DNA from: JAKAVN01 sp963734845
GTDB taxonomy: Bacteria > Desulfobacterota > Binatia > Binatales > Binataceae
Assembly: GCA_963734845.1 (NCBI GenBank)
Contig: CAVTIS010000012.1
Coordinates: 356,895-420,894, forward strand
Direction of reading: 5' to 3'
Length of the DNA stretch: 64,000 nucleotides
In this document: positions 1 through 11,370 of the stretch, piece by piece
Numbering within the stretch: the stretch's first letter is position 1
How the letters are laid out: each line of letters begins with the position of its first letter
Notes under the pieces: generated by a model
Told to the model about the DNA's origin: nothing
The model's database searches: none
What the model saw: the letters and a program-made list of their open reading frames with translations, nothing else
Translations under genes and position numbers: made by a program

Positions 1-2
1 AA

Positions 3-302
3 ATCGCGCGCAGCGGCCTGACCAACGAGGAATTGGCGCGCGCCAAGAGCCAGCTCAAGGGCAACATGCTGCTTGGCATGGAGTCGACCGAGAGCCGGAT
101 GAACCGCGTCGCGCGCAACGAGATCTATTTCGGCCGCGAGATTCCGCTCGAAGAGCTGGCGAACGAGATCGACAAGGTTACCCACGACCAGGTGCTGGAA
201 CTGGCGGCGACGTCGTTCTTGTCCGACAAGATGGCGTTGGTGCTGTTGGGCGATCTGAAGGGGCACAAGTTCGGCCCCGACGTTTTCTCCGAACTCAAGT
301 AA
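3..302 (+). CDS. M16 (insulinase-type) zinc peptidase, C-terminal fragment
   Basis: The open frame runs in from the window edge, so only about the last 99 residues are present. The stretch with EELARAKSQLKG, then LGMESTESRMNR, then ARNEIYFGREIPLEE is the C-terminal domain of bacterial M16 peptidases (PqqL/YmxG type). The HxxEH zinc site lies upstream, outside the window, so activity cannot be judged. These enzymes degrade peptides in the cytoplasm or periplasm and often sit beside dut, which follows about 2.5 kb later here. The stop-codon region is imperfectly duplicated downstream (ACTCAAGTAAG and GCTAAAGTAAG). Confidence 0.85.
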   Translation: MARSGLTNEELARAKSQLKGNMLLGMESTESRMNRVARNEIYFGREIPLEELANEIDKVTHDQVLELAATSFLSDKMALVLLGDLKGHKFGPDVFSELK

Positions 303-336
303 GTTTTCTTCGAGCTAAAGTAAGTCCTCATGTTGT

Positions 337-360
337 AGGGGCCGTTCGTCAACGGCCCCT
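337..360. terminator. Hairpin terminator between convergent genes
   Basis: A perfect 10-bp stem, AGGGGCCGTT and AACGGCCCCT, with a CGTC tetraloop lies between the M16 stop and the convergent thaumatin-like gene. The T-tract is weak on both sides, so it may act in both directions or partly Rho-assisted. Confidence 0.7.
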
Positions 361-435
361 TCCGGTCATCGTTTCCTCGATTGATACGGGCTGTTCGCGA
401 GCGACCCTCCTTGAAATGGCGCGCCGGCGACGGCG

Positions 436-2079
436 TTATTTAGGCGGCCTCACGAGGTCGCGGAAAATGACCTTGTAGCCCAGCCGATTGATCGGCTTAT
501 CGGACCGGCATTGGAAGGTGCTGGTCGGATCGTCGTACGGGTAACTGTAGGCCGTCGGGCACGCTCGCTTGAGGTTGACCAGAAACGGCTGGATCGCGCT
601 TGCCCAGGTCGTATTGTTATTTCCGTTGCATGCGCTCGCCGCGCCGGGTGGCCAGTATTGCGCCAGGACGTTCGAGCTATCCGTCGCGCATCCGCAGCAC
701 GTGGTTGGATAGGTCAAATCGTTATAGCAGGACGTGCCATTGCCGGCGCTGGAGCTTCCGCGGATCGTGCAGCCGGCAAGCGAGGCCAGGTTGGTTGAGC
801 TTGAGCCGTCGCCGTCAAGGATCGAAGCTCCGCAGTCGAAGGGGCCGACGACGTTATTCTGGTTGGCGCAAAAGTCGTCGATCGTCCACCAACCGGCGAA
901 TACGCCGCACTGCTGGAGATAAGTCTGGTTGGGCCCGACTCCCGGTATAAATTGCGTGCCGCAGTAGCCGTGGCCAGTGCAATCGCTCTCCGCATTGCAT
1001 TGACAATAGTTTTGACCGTTCCCACCGGACAGGCAGTGCGGTTGGTCGGTGCCGGCGCAATCGCTATCGCTCGCGCAAGTTTTTATGCAGGCGCCGGGCG
1101 ATCCACTGCAGGTGTATCCCGTCTGGCATTCACTAGTTGAAAAGCACTGTTTTGAACTATGCAGCAGGAGGGCCGTGAAGTCAGTGGTGCTGGTGGTGCT
1201 GGGGTAAGGCACCTGCTTGATGTACTTGCCGAAGTTCCAGTTGCAGTCCCTTGGTGCGTAGGGATTCACAAAACTGCCCGGGACCTTGCACCAATATGGC
1301 TTGGAGACAGCGCCCGGCGTTGCCACAGGCGCCGGAATGGGAGCCATTCTTTCAGCCAGATTGGCGCCGTTTATCAGGGTGACATCGTAAAAGTCGTTGG
1401 CCTGCCGCTGCAGGGTAAACTCCGCGATGGTCGCCGGATTCTGTCCGCCGACGCCAGCCCCACAATTCGAGTGGGGTTGGGCGCTGCAATCCCCGGTAGC
1501 GCAACTGGTCCCGTCGGGTCGGCAGCCGGTGCGCGCGAAAATCCCGCCGCTCCACCATACTGCTGAAGGAATCGTCCCGAAGCTCGAATTGACCGAGGCT
1601 GGGGCCACGCAGAATGTCGCACTCTGGGTGGGAAAGAGCTTCCAATTGAAGGGCGCCGGACTCTTCGCCGCCGGAAGAACGAAGTAGCATAAATTTTTGT
1701 TCGTGTTGCACTTCGCCGTCGAACCGCAGTCCGCGTCGGTGGTGCACTCACAATTCAAGCCCCCGTTGGTGCCCGACCCTGTCGCCAGCGACGTCGCCGG
1801 ACACGCCAGCGTGCCGGCGTCGGCTCCGCATTGGCAGGCGCCGGTGGTCGCGTCGATCGTAGAGGACGCTGCAAGGCACGTTTCGTTGGCACTTACCACG
1901 CAGACCGATCTCAGCGCTCCTCCGCCGCCCGCAATCCAGATTGTTTGAGTTGTGGCGTTCGTGACCGTGAGCTGTCTCCTGGCCGGGCCACATTCGACCG
2001 CGCTCACAGGAGAACTCATGGCCGACATGCAAACAAGAGCAAGCAAGGCAACCAAGATCGATCGATATGAGTTTAACAA
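436..2079 (-). CDS. Secreted thaumatin-like protein with cysteine-rich inserts
   Basis: An exported protein of about 547 residues. The TTG start at 2079 is preferred: GGAGGGGGG lies 5' of it and the product opens with a classic signal peptide (LVALLALVCMSAMSSPVSA). A GTG at 2142 would add 21 residues but has no ribosome site. Thaumatin-family hallmarks are clear: FARTGC, CATGDC, PATIAEFTL, then DFYDVTLINGANL, and at the C-terminus ACPTAYSYPYDDPTSTFQC followed by YKVIF. Between the N-terminal strand (RRQLTVTNATTQTIWIAGG) and this core, and again in the middle, are inserts rich in C-x(4-6)-C units (TTDADCGSTAKC, ASDSDC, NAESDC) like those of Dickkopf/EGF-type modules. Plant thaumatin-like proteins bind or hydrolyse beta-glucans; the role here is unknown. 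It stands alone on this strand. Confidence 0.85.
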   Translation of the reverse strand: MLNSYRSILVALLALVCMSAMSSPVSAVECGPARRQLTVTNATTQTIWIAGGGGALRSVCVVSANETCLAASSTIDATTGACQCGADAGTLACPATSLATGSGTNGGLNCECTTDADCGSTAKCNTNKNLCYFVLPAAKSPAPFNWKLFPTQSATFCVAPASVNSSFGTIPSAVWWSGGIFARTGCRPDGTSCATGDCSAQPHSNCGAGVGGQNPATIAEFTLQRQANDFYDVTLINGANLAERMAPIPAPVATPGAVSKPYWCKVPGSFVNPYAPRDCNWNFGKYIKQVPYPSTTSTTDFTALLLHSSKQCFSTSECQTGYTCSGSPGACIKTCASDSDCAGTDQPHCLSGGNGQNYCQCNAESDCTGHGYCGTQFIPGVGPNQTYLQQCGVFAGWWTIDDFCANQNNVVGPFDCGASILDGDGSSSTNLASLAGCTIRGSSSAGNGTSCYNDLTYPTTCCGCATDSSNVLAQYWPPGAASACNGNNNTTWASAIQPFLVNLKRACPTAYSYPYDDPTSTFQCRSDKPINRLGYKVIFRDLVRPPK

Positions 2080-2781
2080 CGGAATTCCCCCCTCCGTTAG
2101 CTGGATGTTTGTCAGCCGAACGCCCTTAAACGACTTCCGCACAGCCTGGGCGCTCGTCCAATTCCCCCGGCGGAATTAAGCCACCGTCCGAGTTTTTCCC
2201 GTGCACCCGGAAATCGGCCTTCAAAGCTCTCGCAACGAACCGGTCGCAATGAACTGTTGCAGTTGGAAGAAAGCCGAAAGGGTTGCTTTTGCGTCTCGCC
2301 CACCGCCGCTCCACCACCGCGCCTTACCCATTGCGTCCACACCCCTATCGAAAGCCCAAAAGATTTTATCAGATCGGTAGTCCCCGTGGAATGTGGAAAC
2401 CGAAGAGTTCCCCTCCCAGTGGTCACTCCAATCGTGGTTGTTCCTCGCGCTGTCCCGGGGGCGTTGTCAGTCGCCCGAGATCGTTCCGAGCTTTAGCGGA
2501 GGTCCATCGACACTCGCCGCCCCCAGGGTTCTGGCGACTACTGGCGGGCAGCAGGCCTAGCAGGATCGACGCAAGCAGTGCTGCGCGAAGAAGCGATCGC
2601 GAGACGTTGCGATTGCTTTTTGGCAATCTCGACTGCTTGATTATTCTTTGATGGCTTCGTCCGGTTTGTCAGTAGCAAACTGATTTTGCGATGCCAAACC
2701 GGCCGTGAATGCGCCTGTGGACGGCCTGAAACGCGAGTCGTTGCGAACGCGCGGCGGCCCGGATACTTCTGAGAATTGACG
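2080..2781. other. Intergenic region, no convincing gene
   Basis: About 700 bases between the divergent thaumatin-like gene and dut. It must hold the promoter of each. A 67-codon minus-strand frame (2423-2626, TTG start) has a signal-peptide-like N-terminus but no ribosome site and a low-complexity remainder, so it is not called. Confidence 0.4.
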
Positions 2782-3225
2782 ATGACGCCGGTGATCAAGT
2801 TGCGACGCGTGCGGCCTTCCTCGCTGCCGCTCCCGCGTTACCAAAGCGCGGACGCGGCGGGGATGGACCTCATTGCCGATATTGAAGCGTCACTTGAGAT
2901 TGTCCCGATGGGCCGCGCCGCCGTGCCGACCGGAATTGCGATGGAAATCCCGCCCGGCTTCGAGGGTCAGGTGCGCCCGCGCAGCGGCCGGGCGCTCGAA
3001 GACGGTCTTACGCTCATCAATTCGCCCGGCACTGTCGACGCCGACTATCGCGGTGAAATTAAAGTATTGCTGGTAAATCTGGGAAGCGCGCCGATTGCCG
3101 TACGTCGCGGCGACCGCGTCGCCCAACTCGTAATTGCTCCCGTCGCGCGTGCCGAGCTGATTGAGGTCGCCGAGCTCGGGCCAAGTTCGCGCGGCAGCGG
3201 CGGCTTCGGGCATACTGGAAGATAG
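2782..3225 (+). CDS. dut: dUTP diphosphatase
   Basis: Hydrolyses dUTP to dUMP and pyrophosphate, keeping uracil out of DNA and feeding dTMP synthesis. At 147 residues it is the usual length of the trimeric enzyme. All five motifs are present in order: AGMDL, RPRSGRAL, the GTVDADYRGE block with the catalytic Asp, GDRVAQLVI, and the C-terminal glycine-rich RGSGGFGHTG that closes over the substrate. Motif 2 has Arg where Leu is common (RPRSGRA). The ATG at 2782 is preferred to a TTG two codons upstream. The gene is co-directional with purB. Confidence 0.95.
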   Translation: MTPVIKLRRVRPSSLPLPRYQSADAAGMDLIADIEASLEIVPMGRAAVPTGIAMEIPPGFEGQVRPRSGRALEDGLTLINSPGTVDADYRGEIKVLLVNLGSAPIAVRRGDRVAQLVIAPVARAELIEVAELGPSSRGSGGFGHTGR

Positions 3226-3303
3226 CGAGACGGGCGATACATTCGCGAGACGCCTCGACGATTCGTGCCAAATAAAATCGAAAGCGAAACTTATGAATCT
3301 GGC

Positions 3304-3333
3304 GCCGCCGGATCTGATGCCGCCGGATCTGAT
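3304..3333 (+). repeat. 15-bp tandem repeat, two copies
   Basis: Two perfect copies of GCCGCCGGATCTGAT lie just upstream of the preferred purB ATG. If translation began at the GTG at 3265 they would encode a repeated Ala-Ala-Gly-Ser-Asp. Confidence 0.8.
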
Positions 3334-3342
3334 GCTACATTG

Positions 3343-4716
3343 ATGGCGGTCACGCCGATCGACGGCCGTTATCATTCACGCACGCGGGCTCTGGCGGCTT
3401 ACTTCAGCGAGTTCGCGCTTATACGCTATCGCGTCCGGGTCGAGGTCGAATGGCTGATCGCGCTGGCCGAAAATCCTGCGATCAAGGAATTCACGCTCGA
3501 CGCCGGTGCGTCGCCACGACTGCGCACACTCTACGCCGACTTCACCCTTGCCGATGCCCGCCGCGTCAAGGAACTCGAGCGCACCACCAACCATGACGTG
3601 AAGGCGATCGAATATTTTCTCACCGAAAAGATCGCGGCCGCAGGCATCAAGGTTCCGCCGGGGATGATCCATTTCGCCTGCACCTCCGAGGACATCAATA
3701 ATCTCGCCTACGCTCTCATCCTCAAGGAGTTCTCCAAGCGCGAGTTGGCACCCGCGCTAGACTCGATCATCGCCGCGCTGGCCGCGATGGGGCGGCGATG
3801 GCGCGCGGTCGCGATGGTCGCGCGGACCCACGGCCAGGCGGCGACGCCGACCACGATGGGCAAGGAGCTGGCGGTGTTCGCGGCGCGCCTGGAGCGCCAG
3901 CGCCGCGCGCTCGAGCGCCAGGAGTTCCTCGGCAAGTTCAACGGCGCGGTCGGCAATTTCAACGCCCATCAGGCCGCCGCTCCCGAGGCCGACTGGATCG
4001 AATGCTCGCGCCGCTTCGTTGAATCGATGGATCTCGTGTGGAACTCGCTCACCACCCAAATCGAAAGCCACGACTTCATCGCCGAGCTGGTCGACCTGAT
4101 GGTCCGTATCGACACCATCCTGCTCGGCTTCGCGCGCGACATGTGGGGGTACATCGCGCTCGGCTACTTCGGCCAGCGCACGGTGAAGGGCGAAGTCGGC
4201 TCGTCGGTGATGCCGCACAAGGTCAACCCGATCGACTTCGAGAATTGCGAGGGCAACCTGGGAATCGCGACCGCGCTGTTTCAGCATCTGGCGGCCAAGC
4301 TGCCGGTTTCGCGATGGCAGCGCGACTTGAGCGACAGTACGGCGATGCGCGCGCTGGGCACCGCGTTCGGCCATCTGACGGTCGCGCTCGACGCGCTCAA
4401 GCGCGGGCTCGATCGCGTCGAGCTCAACGCCGAGCGAATTGCCGCCGACCTCGAGGCCGAGGGCGCATGGGAAGTGCTGGCTGAGGCGGTGCAGACCGTG
4501 ATGCGCCGCCATGGACTCGAAGATCCGTACGAGCGGCTTAAGGAATTGACCCGCGGCCGCGCGATCGATCGTCAGGCGATGCGTGGGTTTATCGCCGCGC
4601 TCGACCTCCCGGCCGAGGTCAAAGCCCGGCTTGAGAAGCTCGAGCCGCGTGATTACGTTGGACTTGCGGCCGAGCTGGTCGAGCGCTTCGCGCCGGGCGG
4701 TAAATCCAAGAGCTAG
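3343..4716 (+). CDS. purB: Adenylosuccinate lyase
   Basis: Cleaves fumarate from SAICAR and from adenylosuccinate, so it acts twice in purine synthesis. The protein is 457 residues from the ATG at 3343 and begins AVTPIDGRY, as in the gamma-proteobacterial long form (E. coli about 456). The fumarase-superfamily signature GSSVMPHKVNPIDFEN is intact, as are ERTTNHDVKA, FACTSEDINN and RTHGQAATPTTMGKE. A GTG at 3265 in frame would add a repetitive 26-residue leader and is thought less likely. First gene of the purine run; purC follows after about 160 bases. Confidence 0.95.
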   Translation: MAVTPIDGRYHSRTRALAAYFSEFALIRYRVRVEVEWLIALAENPAIKEFTLDAGASPRLRTLYADFTLADARRVKELERTTNHDVKAIEYFLTEKIAAAGIKVPPGMIHFACTSEDINNLAYALILKEFSKRELAPALDSIIAALAAMGRRWRAVAMVARTHGQAATPTTMGKELAVFAARLERQRRALERQEFLGKFNGAVGNFNAHQAAAPEADWIECSRRFVESMDLVWNSLTTQIESHDFIAELVDLMVRIDTILLGFARDMWGYIALGYFGQRTVKGEVGSSVMPHKVNPIDFENCEGNLGIATALFQHLAAKLPVSRWQRDLSDSTAMRALGTAFGHLTVALDALKRGLDRVELNAERIAADLEAEGAWEVLAEAVQTVMRRHGLEDPYERLKELTRGRAIDRQAMRGFIAALDLPAEVKARLEKLEPRDYVGLAAELVERFAPGGKSKS

Positions 4717-4877
4717 ATTCGGAAGGCTTGGCGACTGTGCACAAACGCTCCGTTTTGTGAACAAAGCTCCTGCCCGAAGGTTTGTCGCGCGCGCGGCCGT
4801 CGGCTACTTCATTATCCATCGGTCGCATCGTGCGACCGCATCACAAATCTATGAATTCCCGTTACGGAGAGGAAACC

Positions 4878-5594
4878 GTGGAAGACGCTCCGCAGATGCT
4901 CGAAATGTTTTACGAGGGCAAGGCGAAGAAACTCTATGCGACCGCCGATCCCGATCTCGTAATCAGCTACTTCAAAGACGACGCGACCGCGTTCAACGCT
5001 AAAAAGCGCGGCACGATCGAAGAAAAGGGTGTGATGAACAACCGTATCTCGGAATTGTTCTTCACCTTGCTCGAGCACAATGGGATACCGACCCATTTCG
5101 TGCGCCGCCTCAACGATCGTGAGATGCTCTGCCGGCGGCTCGACATAATCCCGGCCGAAACCGTGGTGCGCAATGTCGTGGCGGGCTCGATGGCCAAGCG
5201 GTTGGGCCGCGAGGAAGGCGAAAAGCTCAAGCATCCGATCGTCGAGTACTATTATAAATCCGACGCGCTCGATGATCCGCTGATCTATCCCGAGCATGCG
5301 GTGCTGTTCGGATGGGCGACCGAGCAGGAACTCGACACGATCCACGCGATGGCGCTCAAGGTCAACGACGTGCTGAGCCGCTTTCTGGACGAGCGCGGCG
5401 TGATCCTGGTCGACTTCAAGCTCGAGTTCGGACGCCATCACGGCAAAATTCTTCTCGGCGACGAGATTTGTCCCGACACCTGCCGCTTCTGGGACAAGGC
5501 CACGCTGAAAAAACTCGACAAGGATCGCTTCCGCCGCGACCTCGGCGACGTCGAGGGCGCCTATCACGAGATGCTTCGCCGGGTGTCCAATTGA
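4878..5594 (+). CDS. purC: Phosphoribosylaminoimidazole-succinocarboxamide synthase (SAICAR synthetase)
   Basis: Ligates aspartate to CAIR using ATP. The start chosen is GTG at 4878, five bases after a GGAGAGG ribosome site, giving 238 residues, the normal bacterial length. The N-terminal FYEGKAKKLY, then KGVMNNRISE, then ETVVRNVVAGS, then ILVDFKLEFG and DEICPDTCRFWD are family hallmarks covering the ATP and CAIR sites. Earlier in-frame ATGs (4782, 4851) would add residues not found in the family. Confidence 0.95.
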   Translation: MEDAPQMLEMFYEGKAKKLYATADPDLVISYFKDDATAFNAKKRGTIEEKGVMNNRISELFFTLLEHNGIPTHFVRRLNDREMLCRRLDIIPAETVVRNVVAGSMAKRLGREEGEKLKHPIVEYYYKSDALDDPLIYPEHAVLFGWATEQELDTIHAMALKVNDVLSRFLDERGVILVDFKLEFGRHHGKILLGDEICPDTCRFWDKATLKKLDKDRFRRDLGDVEGAYHEMLRRVSN

Positions 5595-5645
5595 GCGTAC
5601 GGCGCGGCGGGAAATTTCGCGCGCGAAACGCGCGGAGGCTCTGAG

Positions 5646-5906
5646 TTGCTGGTCAAGGTTTTCGTCACGCCGCGCAAGGGAATTCTCGATCCGCAGGGGC
5701 TCGCGGTGGAGCAATCGCTGAAGACCCTCGGTTTCGCCGGCGTCGCCGCGGTCCGTGTCGGCCGTTACATCGTACTGGAGTTGGACGCGCCGAACGTCGA
5801 ACAGGCGCGCGAAACGGTCCGACAAATGTGCGGACAGTTGCTGACCAATCCGAATATCGAGGACTACACTTTCGAAATTCAGCCGAACGAAGGCGGCCCG
5901 CGATGA
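5646..5906 (+). CDS. purS: Phosphoribosylformylglycinamidine synthase, PurS subunit
   Basis: Small 86-residue subunit that bridges PurQ and PurL in the multi-protein FGAM synthase. TTG start seven bases after a GGAGG. The sequence LVKVFVTPRKGILDPQG and RVGRYIVLELD fits the PurS fold. Its stop overlaps the purQ ATG by four bases (ATGA), indicating translational coupling. Confidence 0.93.
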   Translation: MLVKVFVTPRKGILDPQGLAVEQSLKTLGFAGVAAVRVGRYIVLELDAPNVEQARETVRQMCGQLLTNPNIEDYTFEIQPNEGGPR

Positions 5907-6627
5907 AGTGGGGCGTGGTCCGCTTCCCCGGCTCGCTCGACGACGCCGACGCGTTGTGGGCGCTTAACCAGGTGATGGGTCAGGAGGCGCGCGCCCTCTG
6001 GCACAAGGACGAGGACCTGGCGGACGTGCAATGCGTGGTGCTGCCGGGTGGCTTCAGCTACGGCGACTACCTGCGCTGCGGCGCGATCGCGCGCTTCGCT
6101 CCGATCATGAAAAGCGTGGTCCGCTTCGCCGGCGACGGCGGCTTGGTCCTGGGAATCTGCAACGGCTTTCAGATTCTGTGCGAAGCGCATCTGCTGCCCG
6201 GCGCGCTGATGCGCAATCGCTCGCTCGCCTTCATCTGCGAGCGGGTCAACCTCCGGGTCGAAAACGCCGCCACGCCCTTTACCTGCGCCGCTCGCCAGGG
6301 TGAGGTACTGCGGTTACCGATCAAGCACGGCGAGGGGCTCTACGTGGCGCCCGCCGAGGAATTGCGCGCGATGGAAGAGCGCGGGCAGGTGTTGCTGCGC
6401 TACACCGACGCCGCGGGCCACGAGCGCGACGACGCAAATCCGAACGGCTCGACCAGGGCGATCGCTGGCGTCGCTAATGAGACCTTCAACGTCTTCGGCC
6501 TGATGCCCCATCCGGAACACGCGGTCGAGCCGGCGTTGGGCGGCGAGGATGGACTCAAGATTTTTCGCTCGATCATCACAAGCGTCGAGCGGACCTCCGC
6601 CGCAGCCTCAACCGCCGCTTCTTCCAG

Positions 6628-6631
<4 letters not shown>
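5903..6631 (+). CDS. purQ: Phosphoribosylformylglycinamidine synthase, glutaminase subunit
   Basis: Class I glutamine amidotransferase that supplies ammonia to PurL. The chosen ATG at 5903 overlaps the purS stop. Of 242 residues, the nucleophile Cys is in LGICNGFQILCE and the His-Glu pair in LMPHPEHAVEP, so the triad is complete. The C-terminal tail is an Ala/Ser-rich extension. The stop overlaps the purL start by four bases. Confidence 0.95.
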
Positions 6632-8881
<2,250 letters not shown>

Positions 8882-8889
<8 letters not shown>

Positions 8890-10378
8890 AGTCCGGTCGC
8901 GAGAACTCTCGCAGGAGCCTGCGGAGCTTTTTGTGGAAGTCGAGTCCGAGGAGTCCAACCTCGACACCTTCCACGAGGAATGCGGCGTCTTCGGCGTCTT
9001 CGGCCATCCCGAGGCCGCCAATCTCGCCTACCTGGGCATGTACGCGTTGCAGCATCGCGGGCAGGAATCCGCCGGCATCGTCTCGTCCAACGGCAAGTCG
9101 CTGATCTCGCATCGCGGGATGGGCCTGGTCGCCGACATCTTCAACAGCGACGTGATCAACCGTCTCGAGGGCACCGCCGCCATCGGCCACAATCGCTATT
9201 CCACCACCGGCTCGACCTCGCTCAAGAATTGCCAGCCGCTGGTGGTCGAGTACGCAGGCGGAGGATTGGCGCTCGCGCACAATGGCAACCTGGTGAACTT
9301 TGCCGAATTGCGCGAACGGCTCGAGACCAACGGTTCGCTGTTTCAGTCATCCTCGGACAGCGAGGTGATTATTCATCTGATCGCGGGCTCGCACGCTCCC
9401 ACGCTCGCCGAGCGGGTGGCCGAGGCGCTGGCGCAGGTGCGCGGCGCGTATTCGCTGGTGGTGCTGGCGCAGCGCGAGATGATCGCGGTTCGCGACCCAT
9501 TTGGGTTTCGTCCGCTGGTGCTGGGATCGCTCAACGGCGCGCCGATCGTGGCGTCGGAAACCTGCGCGCTGGACCTGGTGCGTGCCGACTACCTACGCGA
9601 AATCGAGCCGGGCGAGATGGTAGTGATAAGCGACGACGGAGTGCGCTCGCTGCGTCCCTTCCCGCCCGCGCCGCCCAAGCGATGCATCTTCGAGTACGTT
9701 TACTTCTCGCGCCCCGATAGCCTGCTCTACGGACGCAGCGTCTACCAGGTGCGCAAGCTGCAGGGGCGCGCACTCGCGCGCCAATGTCCGGTCGACGCCG
9801 ATATCGTCGTGCCGGTGCCCGACTCGGGCAACGCCGCCGCGTTAGGGTATGCCGAAGAATCGGGGCTGCCGTTTGAGATGGGGCTCGTGCGCAGTCACTA
9901 CGTCGGCCGGACCTTTATTGAGCCGCGCCAGTCGATTCGCCACTTCGGAGTCAAGATAAAATTCAATCCGGTTTCCGAACTGCTACGCGGCAAGCGCGTG
10001 GTTCTGGTCGAGGATTCGCTGGTGCGCGGCACGACGTTGCGCAAGGTAATCCCGATGCTGCGGCAGGCGGGCGCGCGCGAGGTGCATATGCGGATCGCGG
10101 CGCCGCCGACCACCAACTCGTGCTTCTATGGCATCGATACGCCAACCCGTGAGGAGTTGCTCGCGTCGAGCCACTCAATCGAGGAGATCCGCAACTACAT
10201 CACGGCCGACTCGCTCGACTACCTCAGTTGGGACGGCCTGTATTCCTTCCTTGACGGCCCGCGCGAGGGCTACTGCGACGCCTGCTTTACCGGCAACTAC
10301 CCGGTCGAGATTCCGGCCAATCACGGACCGCATCAGTTGCGTCTGTTCGAAGCCGCCGACAATGCGCTCGGCCGCTGA
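8882..10378 (+). CDS. purF: Amidophosphoribosyltransferase
   Basis: Commits PRPP to purine synthesis by transferring glutamine ammonia. The ATG at 8882 overlaps the purL stop by eight bases. A propeptide of about 33 residues precedes Cys34 (EECGVFG), which becomes the N-terminal nucleophile after processing. Four Cys in the positions that hold the Bacillus-type 4Fe-4S cluster are visible: CIFEYVYFSRPDS, NSCFYGIDTP and two in YCDACFTGNYP. The PRPP motif VLVEDSLVRGTT is intact. So this is the Fe-S-containing, processed class and not the E. coli class. Confidence 0.95.
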
Positions 10379-10438
10379 CCCGCCGCGCACCTGTCGCGAC
10401 GCCCACCTGGCAAAAGGCGAGACTCTCTCTGGACTGAG

Positions 10439-11314
10439 CTAGCGTTGGACGCTGAACGCGCGAGCGAGCGAGATGTCGTGGCGCAGCTCGTCCATCGGCT
10501 CGCTGGTCGTGAGTACGCAGATGAAGTGGCCCTGCTCTGACACGGTTACGCAGAGGCTATAGCCCTTGTATTCGTAGAGCAGATGGCCGTGGATCTCGCC
10601 GACGGCGCCGGGCGGGACGGCGAAGTCGCTCGCCTTGTAGCGCGTGCATAGGATGTCGCTATTGCGGCCGTGATAGAGCGTATAGGTAACCGGATTCCCG
10701 TCGGGCAGTCGGTCGATCCGTCCGCCGACCACGCCGTAGCCGGCGAATTCGAAATTCCACATCAGGTCCGGCATGTCGGCCGAGCCATACGCCATGGCGA
10801 TTGCGGAAAGCGAGGCCGCCGGCACGGTGGGCCGAAAGGCTGTTTCGAAGGTTTCGTAACTGTAGACGGCCTGGTCGAGAGCCTCGCTCGCCGGGATTGC
10901 GCTGACGCCGCTGTTGGCGGACCGCCGGGTACCGCGAAGCGCGCCGGGCACGATGCCGCCCGCTACCAGCACCACGAAGAGCATCGCCGCCGCAGCCAGC
11001 GGTATCCAGGTGCGCGGCCGGCTCAATTCGCGCATCGCGGCGGCTCCCACGCGTCGTGGCATCGAGCCGCGGTCGAGGCGGTCGAGCGCGGCGTTGATCC
11101 GCGCCTGGATCTCCGCCGGGGTCTTCACCATGGCGCCCTGGCGCCTGATCAGAGCCTTCAGCAGGCGTTCTTCGACCAGCCGCACGCGGCATCCCGCACA
11201 TCCGTCGTCCAGAGCGCTACCCAGATGCTGGGCAACCGCGCGTTCCTCGGCGGGCGTTAGCTCGCTGTCGGCATGCGCCGAGAGGTAGTTAGTGATGTAC
11301 TCCTCGCAGTTCAC
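10439..11314 (-). CDS. Membrane anti-sigma factor with zinc-finger-like N-terminus
   Basis: 291 residues, GTG start after GGGGAGCC. The N-terminus has the ZAS-type His and Cys pair, but as H30-x8-C39-x2-C42 (QHLGSALDDGCAGC) where the common motif is Hx3Cx2C. A further Cys sits at position 3. One membrane helix is predicted at about residues 102-124 (WIPLAAAAMLFVVLVAGG), with a roughly 165-residue domain beyond it, probably periplasmic, that I do not recognise. It follows the ECF sigma gene by 56 bases on the same strand, so it is probably the cognate inhibitor. Confidence 0.8.
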   Translation of the reverse strand: MNCEEYITNYLSAHADSELTPAEERAVAQHLGSALDDGCAGCRVRLVEERLLKALIRRQGAMVKTPAEIQARINAALDRLDRGSMPRRVGAAAMRELSRPRTWIPLAAAAMLFVVLVAGGIVPGALRGTRRSANSGVSAIPASEALDQAVYSYETFETAFRPTVPAASLSAIAMAYGSADMPDLMWNFEFAGYGVVGGRIDRLPDGNPVTYTLYHGRNSDILCTRYKASDFAVPPGAVGEIHGHLLYEYKGYSLCVTVSEQGHFICVLTTSEPMDELRHDISLARAFSVQR

Positions 11315-11370
11315 GGCTCCCCCTGCTTATACACGCCCGCGCGCATCATCTGAATACATGGTTGATACAT

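Noticed and set aside
2423..2626. Minus-strand 67-codon frame with a signal-peptide-like start
   Set aside because: TTG start, no ribosome site and a low-complexity remainder.
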